Below, in pieces: positions 1 through 9,608 of a stretch of DNA of 11,230 bases (position 1 is the first letter of the stretch; every line of letters begins with the position of its first letter). The stretch is from NCBI GenBank assembly GCA_002440765.1, contig DJVC01000086.1:1-11230 (forward strand), read 5' to 3'. Origin of the DNA: a bacterium UBP3_UBA6266. GTDB taxonomy: Bacteria; Auribacterota; UBA6266. The position numbers and the translations under genes were made by a program. The notes below the pieces were generated by a model, which ran no database searches, was not told the origin of the DNA, and worked only from the letters and a program-made list of their open reading frames with translations.

Positions 1-881
<881 letters not shown>

Positions 882-2459
882 CTAAAACTTTACCAGTTTA
901 ACGTCTATGATATTCTTGTTTTTCTTAATTCCATTGATAGCTTTCTCGGATACGGCGTTATCAACATTTATTACCGTCATCGCGGTCTTTCCTTTATTAT
1001 GCCTGCCGACACTCATACCGGCAATATTAACTTTATTTTCTCCCAAAACAGTCCCTAAAAACCCTATCATCCCGGGAATGTCGCTGTTATGGACAATAAG
1101 AACGTTCCCGGAGGGGACCATATCCATTCTGAAATCATTTATTTTAACAATGCGTGGATCCGCATTATGAGCAAACAGTGAACCCGCCGCGGAAACCTTT
1201 GCTCCTTTCCCTTCTATGGATACATCAATTAAAGTCGCAAAATCCTCATGCCTCGTTGTTTTTGATTCGACAACCTTTATGCCCCTCTCTTTTGCGATGC
1301 TGGGGGCATTTACCTCATTTACAGGTTCCTGCTGAACTTTTTCAAACATACCTTTTAGAACAGAAGAGGTCACCGGCGTGACATTCAAATCAGCGACATC
1401 TCCCGAATAAGTTATCTTTATGTTTTCTATTCCGAAGGAAACAAGCGAAGAAAGCAGTTTGCCGATCTTTTCCCCAAGCAGAATATACGGTTTAAGCAAC
1501 CTGAACACTTCAGGGTCTATCGAAGGAGCGTTAACGGCATTTATAATCTTGCCGTTTACAAAATATTCCACAATCTGCTCCGCGATGCCTAAAGCGACAT
1601 TTTCCTGAGCTTCCGCCGTAGAAGCGCCAAGGTGAGGCGTCAACACCACGTTGTCCAGCTCAAAAAGTTTTTTATCTGCAGGCGGTTCCCCGCTGGCATA
1701 AACATCAATAGCCGCCCCGGCGACTTTTCCTTTCTTAAGCGCATCATAAAGGGCATCTTCATCTATTATGCCTCCCCGGGCACAGTTAATAATTCTTACA
1801 CCTGTTTTCATTTTTGATATCGTGTCTTTATTTATCAAATTCCTTGTTTCGTCATTTATGGGTGTGTGCACGGTAATTATATCCGATTCCCTGAAAATCG
1901 CGTCAAGGGACGAAACTTCCACATCAAGTTTCGCCGCGTGCTGGTCCGACAGGAAAGGATCGTAAACCAAAACCCTCATCTCAAAAGATTTCGCTCTCTT
2001 AGCCACTTCAGTCCCAATCCTGCCTAATCCGATTATACCAAGTGTTTTCTGCGAAAGTTCAACGCCTTTGAACTTTTTCCTGTCCCACCTGCCTTCGATC
2101 ATACTTTTATAGGCTTGCGGAATGTTTCTCGCAAGAGACAATATAAGCGCCATAGTATGTTCGGCTGTGGATAGTGTATTTCCGCCGGGGGTATTCATGA
2201 CTACAATACCCTTTTTTGTGGCTGCTTCCACATCAACATTATCTACGCCGACACCCGCCCTGCCTATGACCTTGAGCCCTTTTGAGTTGTTGATAACCTC
2301 TTCGGTCACTTTAGAGCCGCTTCTTACGATCAGGGCGTCATAACCTTTTTTTATTTCTTCCTTCAACTGAGCGGGTTCTATTTCCGTTACTTCAAATTTA
2401 TTTTTTTTGAGTAATTCCAGTCCGTTTTTAGAAAGAGGATCGCTTACAAGCACCTTCAT
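882..2459 (-). CDS. serA: D-3-phosphoglycerate dehydrogenase, long ACT-domain form
   Basis: SerA oxidises 3-phosphoglycerate to 3-phosphohydroxypyruvate with NAD, the first step of the phosphorylated serine pathway. The 525-residue protein has the long architecture seen in B. subtilis and M. tuberculosis. The split substrate-binding domain spans about 1-98 and 285-312. The nucleotide-binding domain between carries GLGRIG at 144-149 and the NAD-ribose aspartate Asp167. An intervening domain lies at about 315-445 and a C-terminal ACT domain at about 453-525. The likely catalytic residues are Arg228 (CARGG), Glu258 (GEPP) and His276 (TPHLGAS). The loop before Glu258 is one residue longer than usual (DVYASGEPP against DVFxxEPP). 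The ACT domain suggests serine feedback control, as in the family. The ATG is one base after the aminotransferase stop, and its AGGAG lies inside that gene's last codons, implying translational coupling. Confidence 0.97.
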   Translation of the reverse strand: MKVLVSDPLSKNGLELLKKNKFEVTEIEPAQLKEEIKKGYDALIVRSGSKVTEEVINNSKGLKVIGRAGVGVDNVDVEAATKKGIVVMNTPGGNTLSTAEHTMALILSLARNIPQAYKSMIEGRWDRKKFKGVELSQKTLGIIGLGRIGTEVAKRAKSFEMRVLVYDPFLSDQHAAKLDVEVSSLDAIFRESDIITVHTPINDETRNLINKDTISKMKTGVRIINCARGGIIDEDALYDALKKGKVAGAAIDVYASGEPPADKKLFELDNVVLTPHLGASTAEAQENVALGIAEQIVEYFVNGKIINAVNAPSIDPEVFRLLKPYILLGEKIGKLLSSLVSFGIENIKITYSGDVADLNVTPVTSSVLKGMFEKVQQEPVNEVNAPSIAKERGIKVVESKTTRHEDFATLIDVSIEGKGAKVSAAGSLFAHNADPRIVKINDFRMDMVPSGNVLIVHNSDIPGMIGFLGTVLGENKVNIAGMSVGRHNKGKTAMTVINVDNAVSEKAINGIKKNKNIIDVKLVKF

Positions 2460-2460
2460 G

Positions 2461-3606
2461 TTATTTAACTCCTCTCTTTATTAATTCGGCAACCGCGGCC
2501 TTAGTCGCGGCTCCGTGTTCAAACTTATAGCCTAACTCCGAAAGCACCATTTCAACCGCGGATGAAGCCACCACGGTATCAAACTGATTAGCATAACCCA
2601 TCTGCGCCACTCTGAATATTCTGCCTTTAAGATCTCCCTGTCCCCCCGCCATTGTAACACCGTATTCGTCCCTTATTTTCTTCACAAAAGCCAAACCGTC
2701 AACCCCTTCGGGTATCCACACCGCCGTAACGGCATTCGCGGGATTCAGGGAATACAATTTCAACCCTATTGCCTTTACCGCCTGCCTCATAGCGGCAGCG
2801 TTATCTTCATGCCGCTTCCAGACCTTTTCTATTGTTTCTTCTTTTATCATGTCCAGCGATTTCTTAAGTCCTATTATCAGTGTTACGGCAGGAGTATAAG
2901 CCGTATCATTTTTATCAAGCGAAGCCTTTGCTTTTTTGAAGCTGAAATAAAAACTTGAGTTTTTCGCTTCATTTATCAGTTTCATCGCCTTTTCGCTGAC
3001 CGAAGCAAACGCCAGTCCGGGAGGAAGCATCAATGCCTTCTGTGAACCTGAAATCGTGATGTCAACGTTCCATTCATCCGTCATAAGCATATCGGCGCCA
3101 AGCCCGCTGATAGCGTCAACGACAAGAATAGCATCTGTCTTCCCGACGACTTCTCCTATTTTCTTTATATCCGCCAGGGTGCCGGTTGATGTTTCTACAA
3201 GCGTCACATATACGGCTTTGACATCCGCATTGTTTTCCAGTTCTTTTTTCAGGATGGCGGGGTCAACTGTCTTTCCCCATTCAACATCAATATCTATGGA
3301 CTGAACCCCAAACGCCTTACAGAGTTTACTCCACCTTTCGCCGAACTTACCGCTGACCACAGATATGGCCTTGTCCCCTGAAGACAGCACGCTTGAAACA
3401 GCGCCCTCCATCGCGCCCGTACCCGAGGAAGCAAAGACAAGAACAGGATTTTTTGTCTGAAAAACATACTTTAATCCTTCCTGCACTTCAGCAAAAATAT
3501 TCTGAAACCTTTTCGTCCTGTGGTGGAACACGGGTTTAGCCATTTCCAGTAATGTTTCGGGCGGAACCTGTGAAGGCCCCGGAGCAAGTAAGAACTCTTT
3601 TTTCAT
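2461..3606 (-). CDS. Class V PLP aminotransferase (serine-pyruvate/alanine-glyoxylate type), probable serine-pathway transaminase
   Basis: This 381-residue enzyme belongs to the fold-type I, class V aminotransferases related to alanine-glyoxylate and serine-pyruvate aminotransferases. The N-terminus has the family's LAPGPSQVPPETL motif. SGTGAMEGA at 61-69 is the cofactor phosphate-binding turn, Asp164 (VVDAISGLG) should contact the pyridine nitrogen, and Lys190 in SGSQKALMLPPG is the Schiff-base lysine. Arg332 in FRVAQMGY corresponds to the arginine that binds the substrate carboxylate. It is not classical SerC in sequence. Because it lies one base upstream of serA, I infer that it aminates 3-phosphohydroxypyruvate with glutamate to give phosphoserine; serine-glyoxylate or alanine-glyoxylate exchange is the alternative. 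The ATG at 3604-3606 has a short AAGG at 3611-3614. Family assignment is firm; substrate is inferred. Confidence 0.9.
   Translation of the reverse strand: MKKEFLLAPGPSQVPPETLLEMAKPVFHHRTKRFQNIFAEVQEGLKYVFQTKNPVLVFASSGTGAMEGAVSSVLSSGDKAISVVSGKFGERWSKLCKAFGVQSIDIDVEWGKTVDPAILKKELENNADVKAVYVTLVETSTGTLADIKKIGEVVGKTDAILVVDAISGLGADMLMTDEWNVDITISGSQKALMLPPGLAFASVSEKAMKLINEAKNSSFYFSFKKAKASLDKNDTAYTPAVTLIIGLKKSLDMIKEETIEKVWKRHEDNAAAMRQAVKAIGLKLYSLNPANAVTAVWIPEGVDGLAFVKKIRDEYGVTMAGGQGDLKGRIFRVAQMGYANQFDTVVASSAVEMVLSELGYKFEHGAATKAAVAELIKRGVK
2469..2473 (-). promoter_or_regulatory. serA ribosome-binding site inside the aminotransferase gene
   Basis: AGGAG on the minus strand ends 9 bases before the serA ATG. 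It is formed by the last codons of the aminotransferase gene (…AGA GGA GTT AAA TAA). A ribosome finishing the first protein therefore sits on the start region of the next, the usual arrangement for translational coupling. Confidence 0.8.
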
Positions 3607-3634
3607 AATACCTTGTTTCTCCCTTCCTGCTTTT

Positions 3635-6001
3635 TTATTTTTCTCTGCATGCGTATTTTAATACTTCTTCCATCTCTTCAACTACAAAAAATTTTAAATC
3701 CCGTTTGATTTTATTAGGGATATCTTTCAGATCTTTCGCGTTTTCCCTGGGCAGTATCACTTTTTTTACTTTAGCCCGGTGAGCGGCAAGCACTTTTTCT
3801 TTTATGCCTCCCACAGGCAGTACCTTGCCGCGCAAAGTTATTTCCCCTGTCATAGCCACATCATCCATAACAGGCATTTGAGAAATAACGGAATAAAGAG
3901 CTGTCGCAATAGTAATACCGGCCGAAGGCCCGTCTTTGGGAATAGCGCCCTCCGGAACATGTATGTGAATATCCTTGTTTTTATGAAAATCTTTCGGTAA
4001 CGTAAGTCTTTTCAATTTTGTTCTGACGTAACTCAATGCGGCCCGCGCCGACTCCTGCATAACATCACCTAATTGCCCCGTTAACATCAACTCACCTTTC
4101 CCCGGCATTAACACGGCTTCAATTTTGATTATATCTCCTCCGCTTTGCGTCCAGGCAAGCCCTGTCGCGACTCCTATCTCGCTCTTGTTTTCTTTTTTCT
4201 CATACAGATATTTCACCGGCCCTAAAGCCTTCATGACCGTTTTCTTGGTAATGATTTTTCTCTTTTTTTGCCGATCTTCCAGGTATTCTTTTGCCATTTT
4301 CCTGCATATCGCGGCGATTGACCGTTCTAACTCCCTTACGCCGGCTTCTCTCGTATAATGATTGATTATCGAGGCTATTGCCTCTTTTGAAAATACAATT
4401 TTCGATTTATCAAGACCATGTTCCTTTAACTGTTTTTTCACAAGAAAATCTTCGGCAATATGTTCTTTCTCCCATAATGTATATCCCGGAAGTTCTATCA
4501 CTTCCATCCTGTCTCTAAGGGTAGGATGTATCATATCCTGGATATTCGCGGTCGTAATAAACATAACCTGAGAAAGGTCAAAGTCTACCTCGAGATAATG
4601 GTCGTTAAAAGCATTGTTCTGTTCGGGGTCAAGCACCTCCAGTAAAGCAGATGAAGGGTCCCCGTGAAAATCCTTGGATAATTTATCTATCTCATCCAGC
4701 AAAAACAGGGGGTTTTTAGTCCCCGCTTTTTTCAAAGACTGGATTATTCTGCCCGGAAGAGCCCCTATATATGTTCTTCTGTGTCCGCGTATTTCAGCTT
4801 CGTCCCTGACACCGCCAAGAGATATCCTGACGATTTTTTTGCCCAGCGCGCGGGCAATAGATTTGGCCAAAGATGTTTTTCCGACACCGGGAGGCCCGGC
4901 AAAACAGAGTATCTGGCCTTTATTCCCGCTGGTCAGCTTTTTGACCGCAAGATATTCCAATATCCTCTCTTTCGGTTTTTTAAGCCCGTAATGGTCTTCA
5001 TCAAGTATTTTTTCTGCATTTTCAAGGTTCAGATTATCTTTTGTGGCTTTTGACCACGGTAATTCCACCAGCCAGTCCAGGTAATTCCTTATAACTGTGG
5101 CTTCCGGAGAAACGGGCATTGTCTTTTCAAGTTTCGCCATTTCTTTCAATGCGACTTTTTTGACTTCCCCCGGCATCCCCGCAGCTTCAATCTTATCTTT
5201 TATTTCCTTTAGTTCCCCTGAATACTCGCCTTCTTTACCAAGTTCTCTCTCAATGGCTTTCATCTGCTCGTGAAGGTAATAATTCTTCTGGCTCTGTTCT
5301 ATCTGACGCCTGACCTGCCCCGTTATCTTTTTCTCTATCTGAAGGATCTCTATTTCCGCGTTGATCAGCCCGCCTAACTTTTTAAGCCTTTCAACGGGGG
5401 CAAAAATCTCAAGTATATTTTCCTTGTCATGCAGTTTTATCATTGTGTGGGACGCAATAAAATCAGCAAGCCTGTCAGGCTCTGATATTTCATAAACAGA
5501 ACTTGATATTTCATTCGGTATTCGCGGATTTAACCCGACATATTTTTCGAACAGGCCCGATATGGATCTCATTAATGCTTCTATTTCGGCGGTTTTTTCA
5601 ATTCCGGGCTTTATCTCCTGGACTTTAACCTCATAAATTTTATCTTCCGAAACGTACTTCAGGATAGAAACTCTTTTAAATCCTTCTACCAAGACTTTTG
5701 CGGAACCGTCGGGCAGTTTCAACATCTGTAATATTTTCGATACTGTTCCCACTTTATAAAGGTCTCCCGGCTTTGGGTCGTCCAGTTCGCTGTCTTTCTG
5801 AGTGGCCAGGACAACCATCTTATTAGCCAGCATGGCCGATTCTACGGCGGCGAGGGACCTGTCTCTGCCCACAAGCAGAGGCACAACCATATACGGAAAA
5901 ATAACAAGGTCGCGTAACGGAAGCAGAGGAAACTTATTGCCGTATTCCTCTGTTAAGTCCCTATCTTTATCTTTTTCTTTATTATCTTGAAGTTGTGCCA
6001 T
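3635..6001 (-). CDS. lon: Lon protease (LonA), ATP-dependent serine protease
   Basis: Lon is a hexameric cytosolic AAA+ protease that degrades misfolded and selected regulatory proteins. The 788 residues show the full LonA layout. An N-terminal substrate-recognition domain spans about 24-220 and a charged helical region runs to about 310. The AAA+ module has Walker A GPPGVGKT at 369-376 and Walker [10 protein letters not shown] at 432-440. The C-terminal protease domain runs from about 605. The Ser-Lys dyad is Ser693 (PKDGPSAG) and Lys736 ([12 protein letters not shown]); the 43-residue spacing equals that of E. coli Ser679/Lys722. No transmembrane segment is visible, which excludes the LonB form. 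The ATG is 5 bases past the clpX stop. No strong ribosome-binding site lies at normal distance; the nearest, AAGGGAAG at 6020-6027, is 18 bases away. Translation probably depends on coupling to clpX. No other in-frame start nearby looks better. Confidence 0.98.
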   Translation of the reverse strand: MAQLQDNKEKDKDRDLTEEYGNKFPLLPLRDLVIFPYMVVPLLVGRDRSLAAVESAMLANKMVVLATQKDSELDDPKPGDLYKVGTVSKILQMLKLPDGSAKVLVEGFKRVSILKYVSEDKIYEVKVQEIKPGIEKTAEIEALMRSISGLFEKYVGLNPRIPNEISSSVYEISEPDRLADFIASHTMIKLHDKENILEIFAPVERLKKLGGLINAEIEILQIEKKITGQVRRQIEQSQKNYYLHEQMKAIERELGKEGEYSGELKEIKDKIEAAGMPGEVKKVALKEMAKLEKTMPVSPEATVIRNYLDWLVELPWSKATKDNLNLENAEKILDEDHYGLKKPKERILEYLAVKKLTSGNKGQILCFAGPPGVGKTSLAKSIARALGKKIVRISLGGVRDEAEIRGHRRTYIGALPGRIIQSLKKAGTKNPLFLLDEIDKLSKDFHGDPSSALLEVLDPEQNNAFNDHYLEVDFDLSQVMFITTANIQDMIHPTLRDRMEVIELPGYTLWEKEHIAEDFLVKKQLKEHGLDKSKIVFSKEAIASIINHYTREAGVRELERSIAAICRKMAKEYLEDRQKKRKIITKKTVMKALGPVKYLYEKKENKSEIGVATGLAWTQSGGDIIKIEAVLMPGKGELMLTGQLGDVMQESARAALSYVRTKLKRLTLPKDFHKNKDIHIHVPEGAIPKDGPSAGITIATALYSVISQMPVMDDVAMTGEITLRGKVLPVGGIKEKVLAAHRAKVKKVILPRENAKDLKDIPNKIKRDLKFFVVEEMEEVLKYACREK

Positions 6002-6006
6002 TTTGA

Positions 6007-7266
6007 TTAAGCTATTTTTCTTCCCTTGATTATCCTGGGATCCTTATTTTGTTCTATTACATCCTTTGTCACTATCACCTGGGAAATGTTCTCCATTGAA
6101 GGTATCTCATACATGACATTCATCATCACTGTTTCAAGTATATTACGCAGACCCCTTGCTCCCGTGTTTTTCGAAATTGCCTTTTTCGCGACAGCCGTTA
6201 TAGCCTGTTCATCGAACCTTAACTCTACATTCTCCATTTCAAGCAGTCTTTGATACTGTTTTATCAGAGCATTGCGGGGTTCGGTCAGGATACGGACAAG
6301 ATCGCTCTCCGTCAATCCGGCAAAATTCACCGCAACCGGGAGCCTGCCCACAAACTCAGGTATCAGACCATATTCCACGAGGTCCTCAGGTTCAAGAAAA
6401 TCAAATACATTATCGTGTTTTTTTACCCGCACGGCGTCAATCCCCCGGTCAAACCCGATCACCTTTTTTCCCATTCTCCGGCCGATAATTTTTTCCAGGT
6501 TCCCAAAAGTCCCGCCGCAAATAAACAATATCTTTGTCGTATCAACCTGTATATATTCCTGATGAGGATGTTTCCTGCCCCCCTGCGGTGGCACATTCGC
6601 AACAGTCCCTTCAAGAATTTTAAGCAGGGCCTGCTGGACTCCTTCCCCTGAAACATCCCTTGTAATAGAAACATTTCCGGTTGTCCTGCCTATCTTGTCT
6701 ATCTCATCAATATATACAATTCCCAATTCTGCGCGCTCTTTATTGAAATCTGCCGCCTGCAAGAGTTTTAATATAATGTTTTCTACATCCTCTCCGACAT
6801 AACCGGCCTCTGTTAACGATGTGGCATCCGCTATGGCAAAAGGGACATCAAGTATTTTTGCCAGTGTCCGTGCCATCAATGTTTTGCCGCTGCCCGTCGG
6901 GCCTATCATCAGGATATTGCTTTTTTCCAACTCTACATCACTTTCCTTATAATTGCCTGTGACAATCCTTTTATAATGGTTGTGGACCGCTACTGAAATT
7001 GTTCTCTTTGCCTGCTCCTGGCCTATAATGTACTCATCAAGTTTATTCTTTATGAATGCCGGTTTCGGAACCTCGAGCTTAGGTAAAGGAGCTCTCTTTT
7101 TCTGGTCACTTCTGCTCTCATCGCCATGCAAAATCTTATTGCAGACTTTTATGCACTCTTCGCAAATATTGGGACCGGACCCGGAAATTATTATCCGGAC
7201 ATTGCCGCTTGTCCTTCCGCAAAAAGAACATTTGTGGTAATTATTCAGATTATCATTTTTTTTCAT
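6007..7266 (-). CDS. clpX: ClpX, ATP-dependent unfoldase subunit of the ClpXP protease
   Basis: ClpX is a hexameric AAA+ unfoldase that recognises tagged or damaged proteins and feeds them into ClpP. The 419-residue protein has an N-terminal C4 zinc-binding domain with Cys13, Cys16, Cys35 and Cys38. The ATPase follows: Walker A GPTGSGKT at 122-129, pore-loop 1 GYVGED at 155-160, Walker B IVYIDEID at 183-190, an RKH loop at 231-233, an arginine-finger region at PEFVGRLP, and sensor 2 at TGARGLR (368-373). The ClpP-docking IGF tripeptide is present at 270-272, so it should dock on the ClpP encoded immediately upstream. The ATG at 7264-7266 is 4 bases after the clpP stop. Length and motif spacing are normal for the family. 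Confidence 0.98.
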   Translation of the reverse strand: MKKNDNLNNYHKCSFCGRTSGNVRIIISGSGPNICEECIKVCNKILHGDESRSDQKKRAPLPKLEVPKPAFIKNKLDEYIIGQEQAKRTISVAVHNHYKRIVTGNYKESDVELEKSNILMIGPTGSGKTLMARTLAKILDVPFAIADATSLTEAGYVGEDVENIILKLLQAADFNKERAELGIVYIDEIDKIGRTTGNVSITRDVSGEGVQQALLKILEGTVANVPPQGGRKHPHQEYIQVDTTKILFICGGTFGNLEKIIGRRMGKKVIGFDRGIDAVRVKKHDNVFDFLEPEDLVEYGLIPEFVGRLPVAVNFAGLTESDLVRILTEPRNALIKQYQRLLEMENVELRFDEQAITAVAKKAISKNTGARGLRNILETVMMNVMYEIPSMENISQVIVTKDVIEQNKDPRIIKGRKIA

Positions 7267-7270
7267 CGTT

Positions 7271-7882
7271 CTATTTTTTTCCCGGTGTTTTCATTTTTCT
7301 CATGGGAAAGACAACTTCATCCACAACCCCGTATTTTTTTGCTTCCTCAGCCGAAAGGAAAAAGTCCCTGTCCGTATCCGCCTCAATTTTTTTCTTTGTC
7401 TGTTTTGTATGCCTGACAAGGATATCATTTATAAGGCCCTTCAACCTGTCTATTTCCTTCGCCCTGATGTTAATATCGGAAGCGGAACCCTCCGCCCCTC
7501 CCCAGGGCTGATGCAGCATTATTCTGGCATTCGGCAAAGCAAATCTTTTCCCGTCTGCACCCGCGGCCAGCAAAACCGCCGCGGCGCTCGCTGCCTGTCC
7601 TACACAATAGGTGGTCACATCACACTTCAAAAATTGCATAGTGTCATATATTGCCAAACCTGCAGTAGCCGAACCGCCGGGGGAATTAATGTATAAATTA
7701 ATATCTTTTTCCGGACTTTCGGTCTGCAGAAAAAGCATCTGCGCAATGACAAGGTTCGCAATGTTATCATCTATCGGTGTCCCCAGAAATATTATCCTGT
7801 CCTTAAGAAGCCTTGAGAAGATATCATAAGCTCTCTCTGTCCTTCCTGTCTGTTCAACAACTATGGGAACAAGCGAAGACAT
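7271..7882 (-). CDS. clpP: ClpP, proteolytic subunit of the Clp protease
   Basis: ClpP forms a double-heptamer barrel of serine peptidase subunits that degrades proteins unfolded by ClpX. The 203-residue sequence carries the complete catalytic triad: Ser99 in GQAASAAAV, His124 in MLHQPWGG and Asp173 in [12 protein letters not shown]. The oxyanion glycine turn SPGGS is at 67-71. The residue after the catalytic serine is Ala rather than the more frequent Met; I recall similar contexts in actinobacterial ClpP2, so this need not impair activity. A short N-terminal segment before the conserved domain ([20 protein letters not shown]) may be cleaved as in E. coli. The ATG at 7880-7882 has a perfect AGGAGG at 7888-7893. 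The stop is TAG. It is the only ClpP in this window. Confidence 0.98.
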   Translation of the reverse strand: MSSLVPIVVEQTGRTERAYDIFSRLLKDRIIFLGTPIDDNIANLVIAQMLFLQTESPEKDINLYINSPGGSATAGLAIYDTMQFLKCDVTTYCVGQAASAAAVLLAAGADGKRFALPNARIMLHQPWGGAEGSASDINIRAKEIDRLKGLINDILVRHTKQTKKKIEADTDRDFFLSAEEAKKYGVVDEVVFPMRKMKTPGKK

Positions 7883-7887
7883 ATAAA

Positions 7888-7893
7888 CCTCCT
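7888..7893 (-). promoter_or_regulatory. clpP ribosome-binding site overlapping the tig stop codon
   Basis: The minus strand reads TAGGAGG followed by TTTAT and the clpP ATG. AGGAGG is a perfect anti-16S match with a 5-base spacer, and it shares bases with the TAG stop of tig (7892-7894). It is the strongest ribosome-binding site in the run and confirms the clpP start. It suggests that clpP is translated more strongly than clpX or lon, whose sites are weaker. Confidence 0.85.
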
Positions 7894-9193
7894 ATTTTTT
7901 GCTTTCCTCAATCTCTTTTATTTTAGCTTTCTTAAGAATAAAGTCTATAACCTTTTCTTCTTCTATTTTATTCCTCAGGTGTTCTTTCATTTCTTCGGAA
8001 GAATAATACTTTCTTATCTCTTCTTCTTTATGCCTGTTGTCTTTTGACATTTCTTTTATCATATCGTTTATATCTTCATTTTTAGCTTCAAGATTAAAGT
8101 CTTTTACGATTTTATGGAAAACATACGCAATTTTCATGTTTTTTCCCGTATCTTTCGCCGAAGCTTCTTCTATCCTGGATTTCTCCTTGTTTATATCCTC
8201 TTCCTTCAATCCCCTGTATTTCAGCATATTGATTGAATCATCGATATTCTTTCCCCTCATTTTCTGGAATATCGTCTGGGGAAGAGTTATATCGGTGTTT
8301 TTTATAAGATAATCCAGTATCTGGGACTTAACATCGTCTTCCCGCTCTTTCTTTTTAAAAGATTCTATATCTTCCCTCACAGCTTCCCTGAACTTCCGGA
8401 CATTTTCAAAAGCTCCCATTTTCTTAATAAAACTGTCATCCAGGGTCGGAATATTTTTGGATTTTATGGAAATCAATTTCACTTTTATGCCGGCCTGCGC
8501 TCCCGCAAATTCTTTCTTAAAATAATCTTCGGGAAGTTTGATTTCTATCTCTTTTTCTTCTCCGGGTTTCATTTCTTTAACCTTTTCATACATGCCGGGC
8601 AGAAGGCTTTTTTCATCAAGGGTCAACCATGTATTATCTCTTTTATCTATAACCTTTGAACCTACACTGACCGCATAATTTATTACAATAATGTCTTTTT
8701 TCCCGGCCCCTCTGTCCGCAATGTCCGAAAATGTCGCGTTTTTCTCAAGAATCTCATTTATGGCGCGGTCAACATCTGCTTCGGTAATGATGTAGTTTCT
8801 CCTGTTTATTTTCAGTCCCGACAACTCCGGCAGTTTGAATTCAGGCATAACATCGAATTCAGCGGTAAAGGCCAATTCTTTTCCTCTGTCATAACTGACG
8901 TTCGAAATGACAGGTTCGCTTATGGGTTTTGCATTCAGCTTATCCAGCGATTCAGAATAAGCATCGGCAAGCATTCTTCTCATTGTTTCGTCTTTTATAG
9001 CCGGGCCGTAAACTTTATCAATTATGTTTTCCGGAACTTTTCCCGGCCTGAAACCGGAAACTTTCGCGGTTTTTGAAATTTCTTTTTTTATTTCCTCATA
9101 TTTAACGGCCATTTTCTCCGCAGGCACCTTTACATGGGCCACTCTGCGGCAGCCTTCATTCTTATCAAGTTTCACCTGAACGCTATTTTCCAT
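7892..9193 (-). CDS. tig: Trigger factor, ribosome-bound chaperone and prolyl isomerase
   Basis: Trigger factor binds at the ribosome exit tunnel and shields nascent chains. The 433-residue protein shows the three expected parts. The N-terminal ribosome-binding domain spans about 1-115 and has the signature loop GFRPGK at 47-52. The FKBP-like PPIase domain spans about 160-245, with LLPGMYEKVKEMKPGEE in its middle. The helical, lysine- and glutamate-rich C-terminal arm domain spans about 250-430. Length is normal. The ATG at 9191-9193 has AAGGGG at 9200-9205, 6 bases upstream. It is the first gene of the tight run tig-clpP-clpX-lon-aminotransferase-serA and lies 38 bases after a promoter start point predicted near 9231. 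The tig-clpP-clpX-lon order is widespread in bacteria and supports the assignment. Confidence 0.97.
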   Translation of the reverse strand: MENSVQVKLDKNEGCRRVAHVKVPAEKMAVKYEEIKKEISKTAKVSGFRPGKVPENIIDKVYGPAIKDETMRRMLADAYSESLDKLNAKPISEPVISNVSYDRGKELAFTAEFDVMPEFKLPELSGLKINRRNYIITEADVDRAINEILEKNATFSDIADRGAGKKDIIVINYAVSVGSKVIDKRDNTWLTLDEKSLLPGMYEKVKEMKPGEEKEIEIKLPEDYFKKEFAGAQAGIKVKLISIKSKNIPTLDDSFIKKMGAFENVRKFREAVREDIESFKKKEREDDVKSQILDYLIKNTDITLPQTIFQKMRGKNIDDSINMLKYRGLKEEDINKEKSRIEEASAKDTGKNMKIAYVFHKIVKDFNLEAKNEDINDMIKEMSKDNRHKEEEIRKYYSSEEMKEHLRNKIEEEKVIDFILKKAKIKEIEESKK

Positions 9194-9237
9194 CGAATTC
9201 CCCTTTTTATAGTAGTAGAAGTATTTTGAGAAGATAT

Positions 9238-9266
9238 ATCGTAACTCAGCTAACTTATTTTGTCAA
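9238..9266 (-). promoter_or_regulatory. Sigma-70-type promoter for the tig operon
   Basis: On the minus strand a perfect -35 box TTGACA (9261-9266) is followed by a 17-base spacer and TACGAT (9238-9243), a 4 of 6 match to TATAAT. Transcription would start near 9231, giving a leader of about 38 bases before the tig ATG. It lies downstream of the tRNA-Gly terminator, so it should drive the operon independently. No CIRCE-type heat-shock operator is seen. Confidence 0.75.
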
Positions 9267-9283
9267 ATCTAATCAGAGATTTG
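9264..9283. repeat. 7-bp perfect inverted repeat overlapping the tig -35 box
   Basis: CAAATCT (9264-9270) and AGATTTG (9277-9283) are perfect inverted arms around a 6-base spacer. The first arm shares three bases with the -35 box. The position suits a repressor or activator site, but the arms are short and AT-rich and could be chance. No known operator is recognised. Confidence 0.35.
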
Positions 9284-9359
9284 CCGGCACTTGTTTTGTG
9301 AAAGCCGCTTAAAAAACATCAAAAACAGGTGCGTTTCTCAAAAAACCGGGACTTTTCTG

Positions 9360-9386
9360 AAAAAAAGCCCCGAATTCTTCGGGGCT
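9360..9386 (-). terminator. Intrinsic terminator after tRNA-Gly
   Basis: On the minus strand a 9-bp perfect stem AGCCCCGAA/TTCGGGGCT (9378-9386 with 9366-9374) closes a 3-base loop and is followed directly by a run of T (9360-9366). It starts 8 bases after the tRNA-Gly CCA end. It should release the tRNA transcript and insulate the tig promoter. Confidence 0.92.
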
Positions 9387-9394
9387 GAAATATC

Positions 9395-9470
9395 TGGAGC
9401 GAGCGACCGGGTTCGAACCGGCGACATCCACGTTGGCAACGTGGTGCTCTACCAACTGAGCTACGCTCGC
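9395..9470 (-). tRNA. tRNA-Gly(GCC)
   Basis: Read on the minus strand the sequence folds into a complete cloverleaf. The acceptor stem is GCGAGCG/CGCTCGC, the D arm is GCTC-AGTTGGTA-GAGC, and the anticodon stem is CCACG/CGTGG around TTGCCAA, giving anticodon GCC for glycine. The T arm holds TTCGAAC with one G-T wobble pair. The discriminator base is T, as in bacterial tRNA-Gly, and CCA is encoded (9395-9397). It reads glycine codons GGC and GGT. Confidence 0.97.
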
Positions 9471-9484
9471 GTAAATAAGCCGTT

Positions 9485-9513
9485 ATTTAAACGTTTTTTA
9501 TCCGGTTTGTCAA
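9485..9513 (-). promoter_or_regulatory. Promoter of tRNA-Gly
   Basis: On the minus strand TTGACA (9508-9513), a 17-base spacer and TTAAAT (9485-9490, 4 of 6 matches to TATAAT) would start transcription near 9477, about 7 bases before the mature tRNA 5' end. With the terminator on the other side, the tRNA is a complete single-gene transcription unit. Confidence 0.7.
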
Positions 9514-9608
9514 CAGGAAAAAGACATTCAGGTTAAGGAAAACTTAAAAAAATAAAAATTTCAAAAACTTTCTCAGCCTCAACCTTAACCTAAACCTTAA
9601 TTCACTTT
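9514..9608. other. AT-rich gene-free stretch with a 9-bp inverted repeat
   Basis: Upstream of the tRNA-Gly promoter no ORF with a start and ribosome-binding site is seen. AGGTTAAGG (9530-9538) recurs inverted as CCTTAACCT (9583-9591), 44 bases apart, and a near-copy CCTTAA follows at 9595-9600, so the CCT(T/A)AA word occurs three times in 18 bases. The loop is too long for a typical terminator. I assign no function. Confidence 0.4.

Noticed and set aside
6250..6651. 133-codon plus-strand frame opposite clpX, and similar frames opposite lon, serA and tig
   Set aside because: They are fully antisense to well-supported genes, lack convincing ribosome-binding sites, and their translations show no recognisable domains.
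7571..7600. Ala instead of Met after the ClpP catalytic serine as a sign of inactivity
   Set aside because: Ser99, His124 and Asp173 are all intact, and I recall similar alanine-rich contexts in active ClpP2 proteins, so this looks like normal variation.
9291..9536. 81-codon plus-strand reading frame
   Set aside because: It runs straight through the terminator, the whole tRNA-Gly gene and its promoter on the opposite strand, and shows no protein family features.
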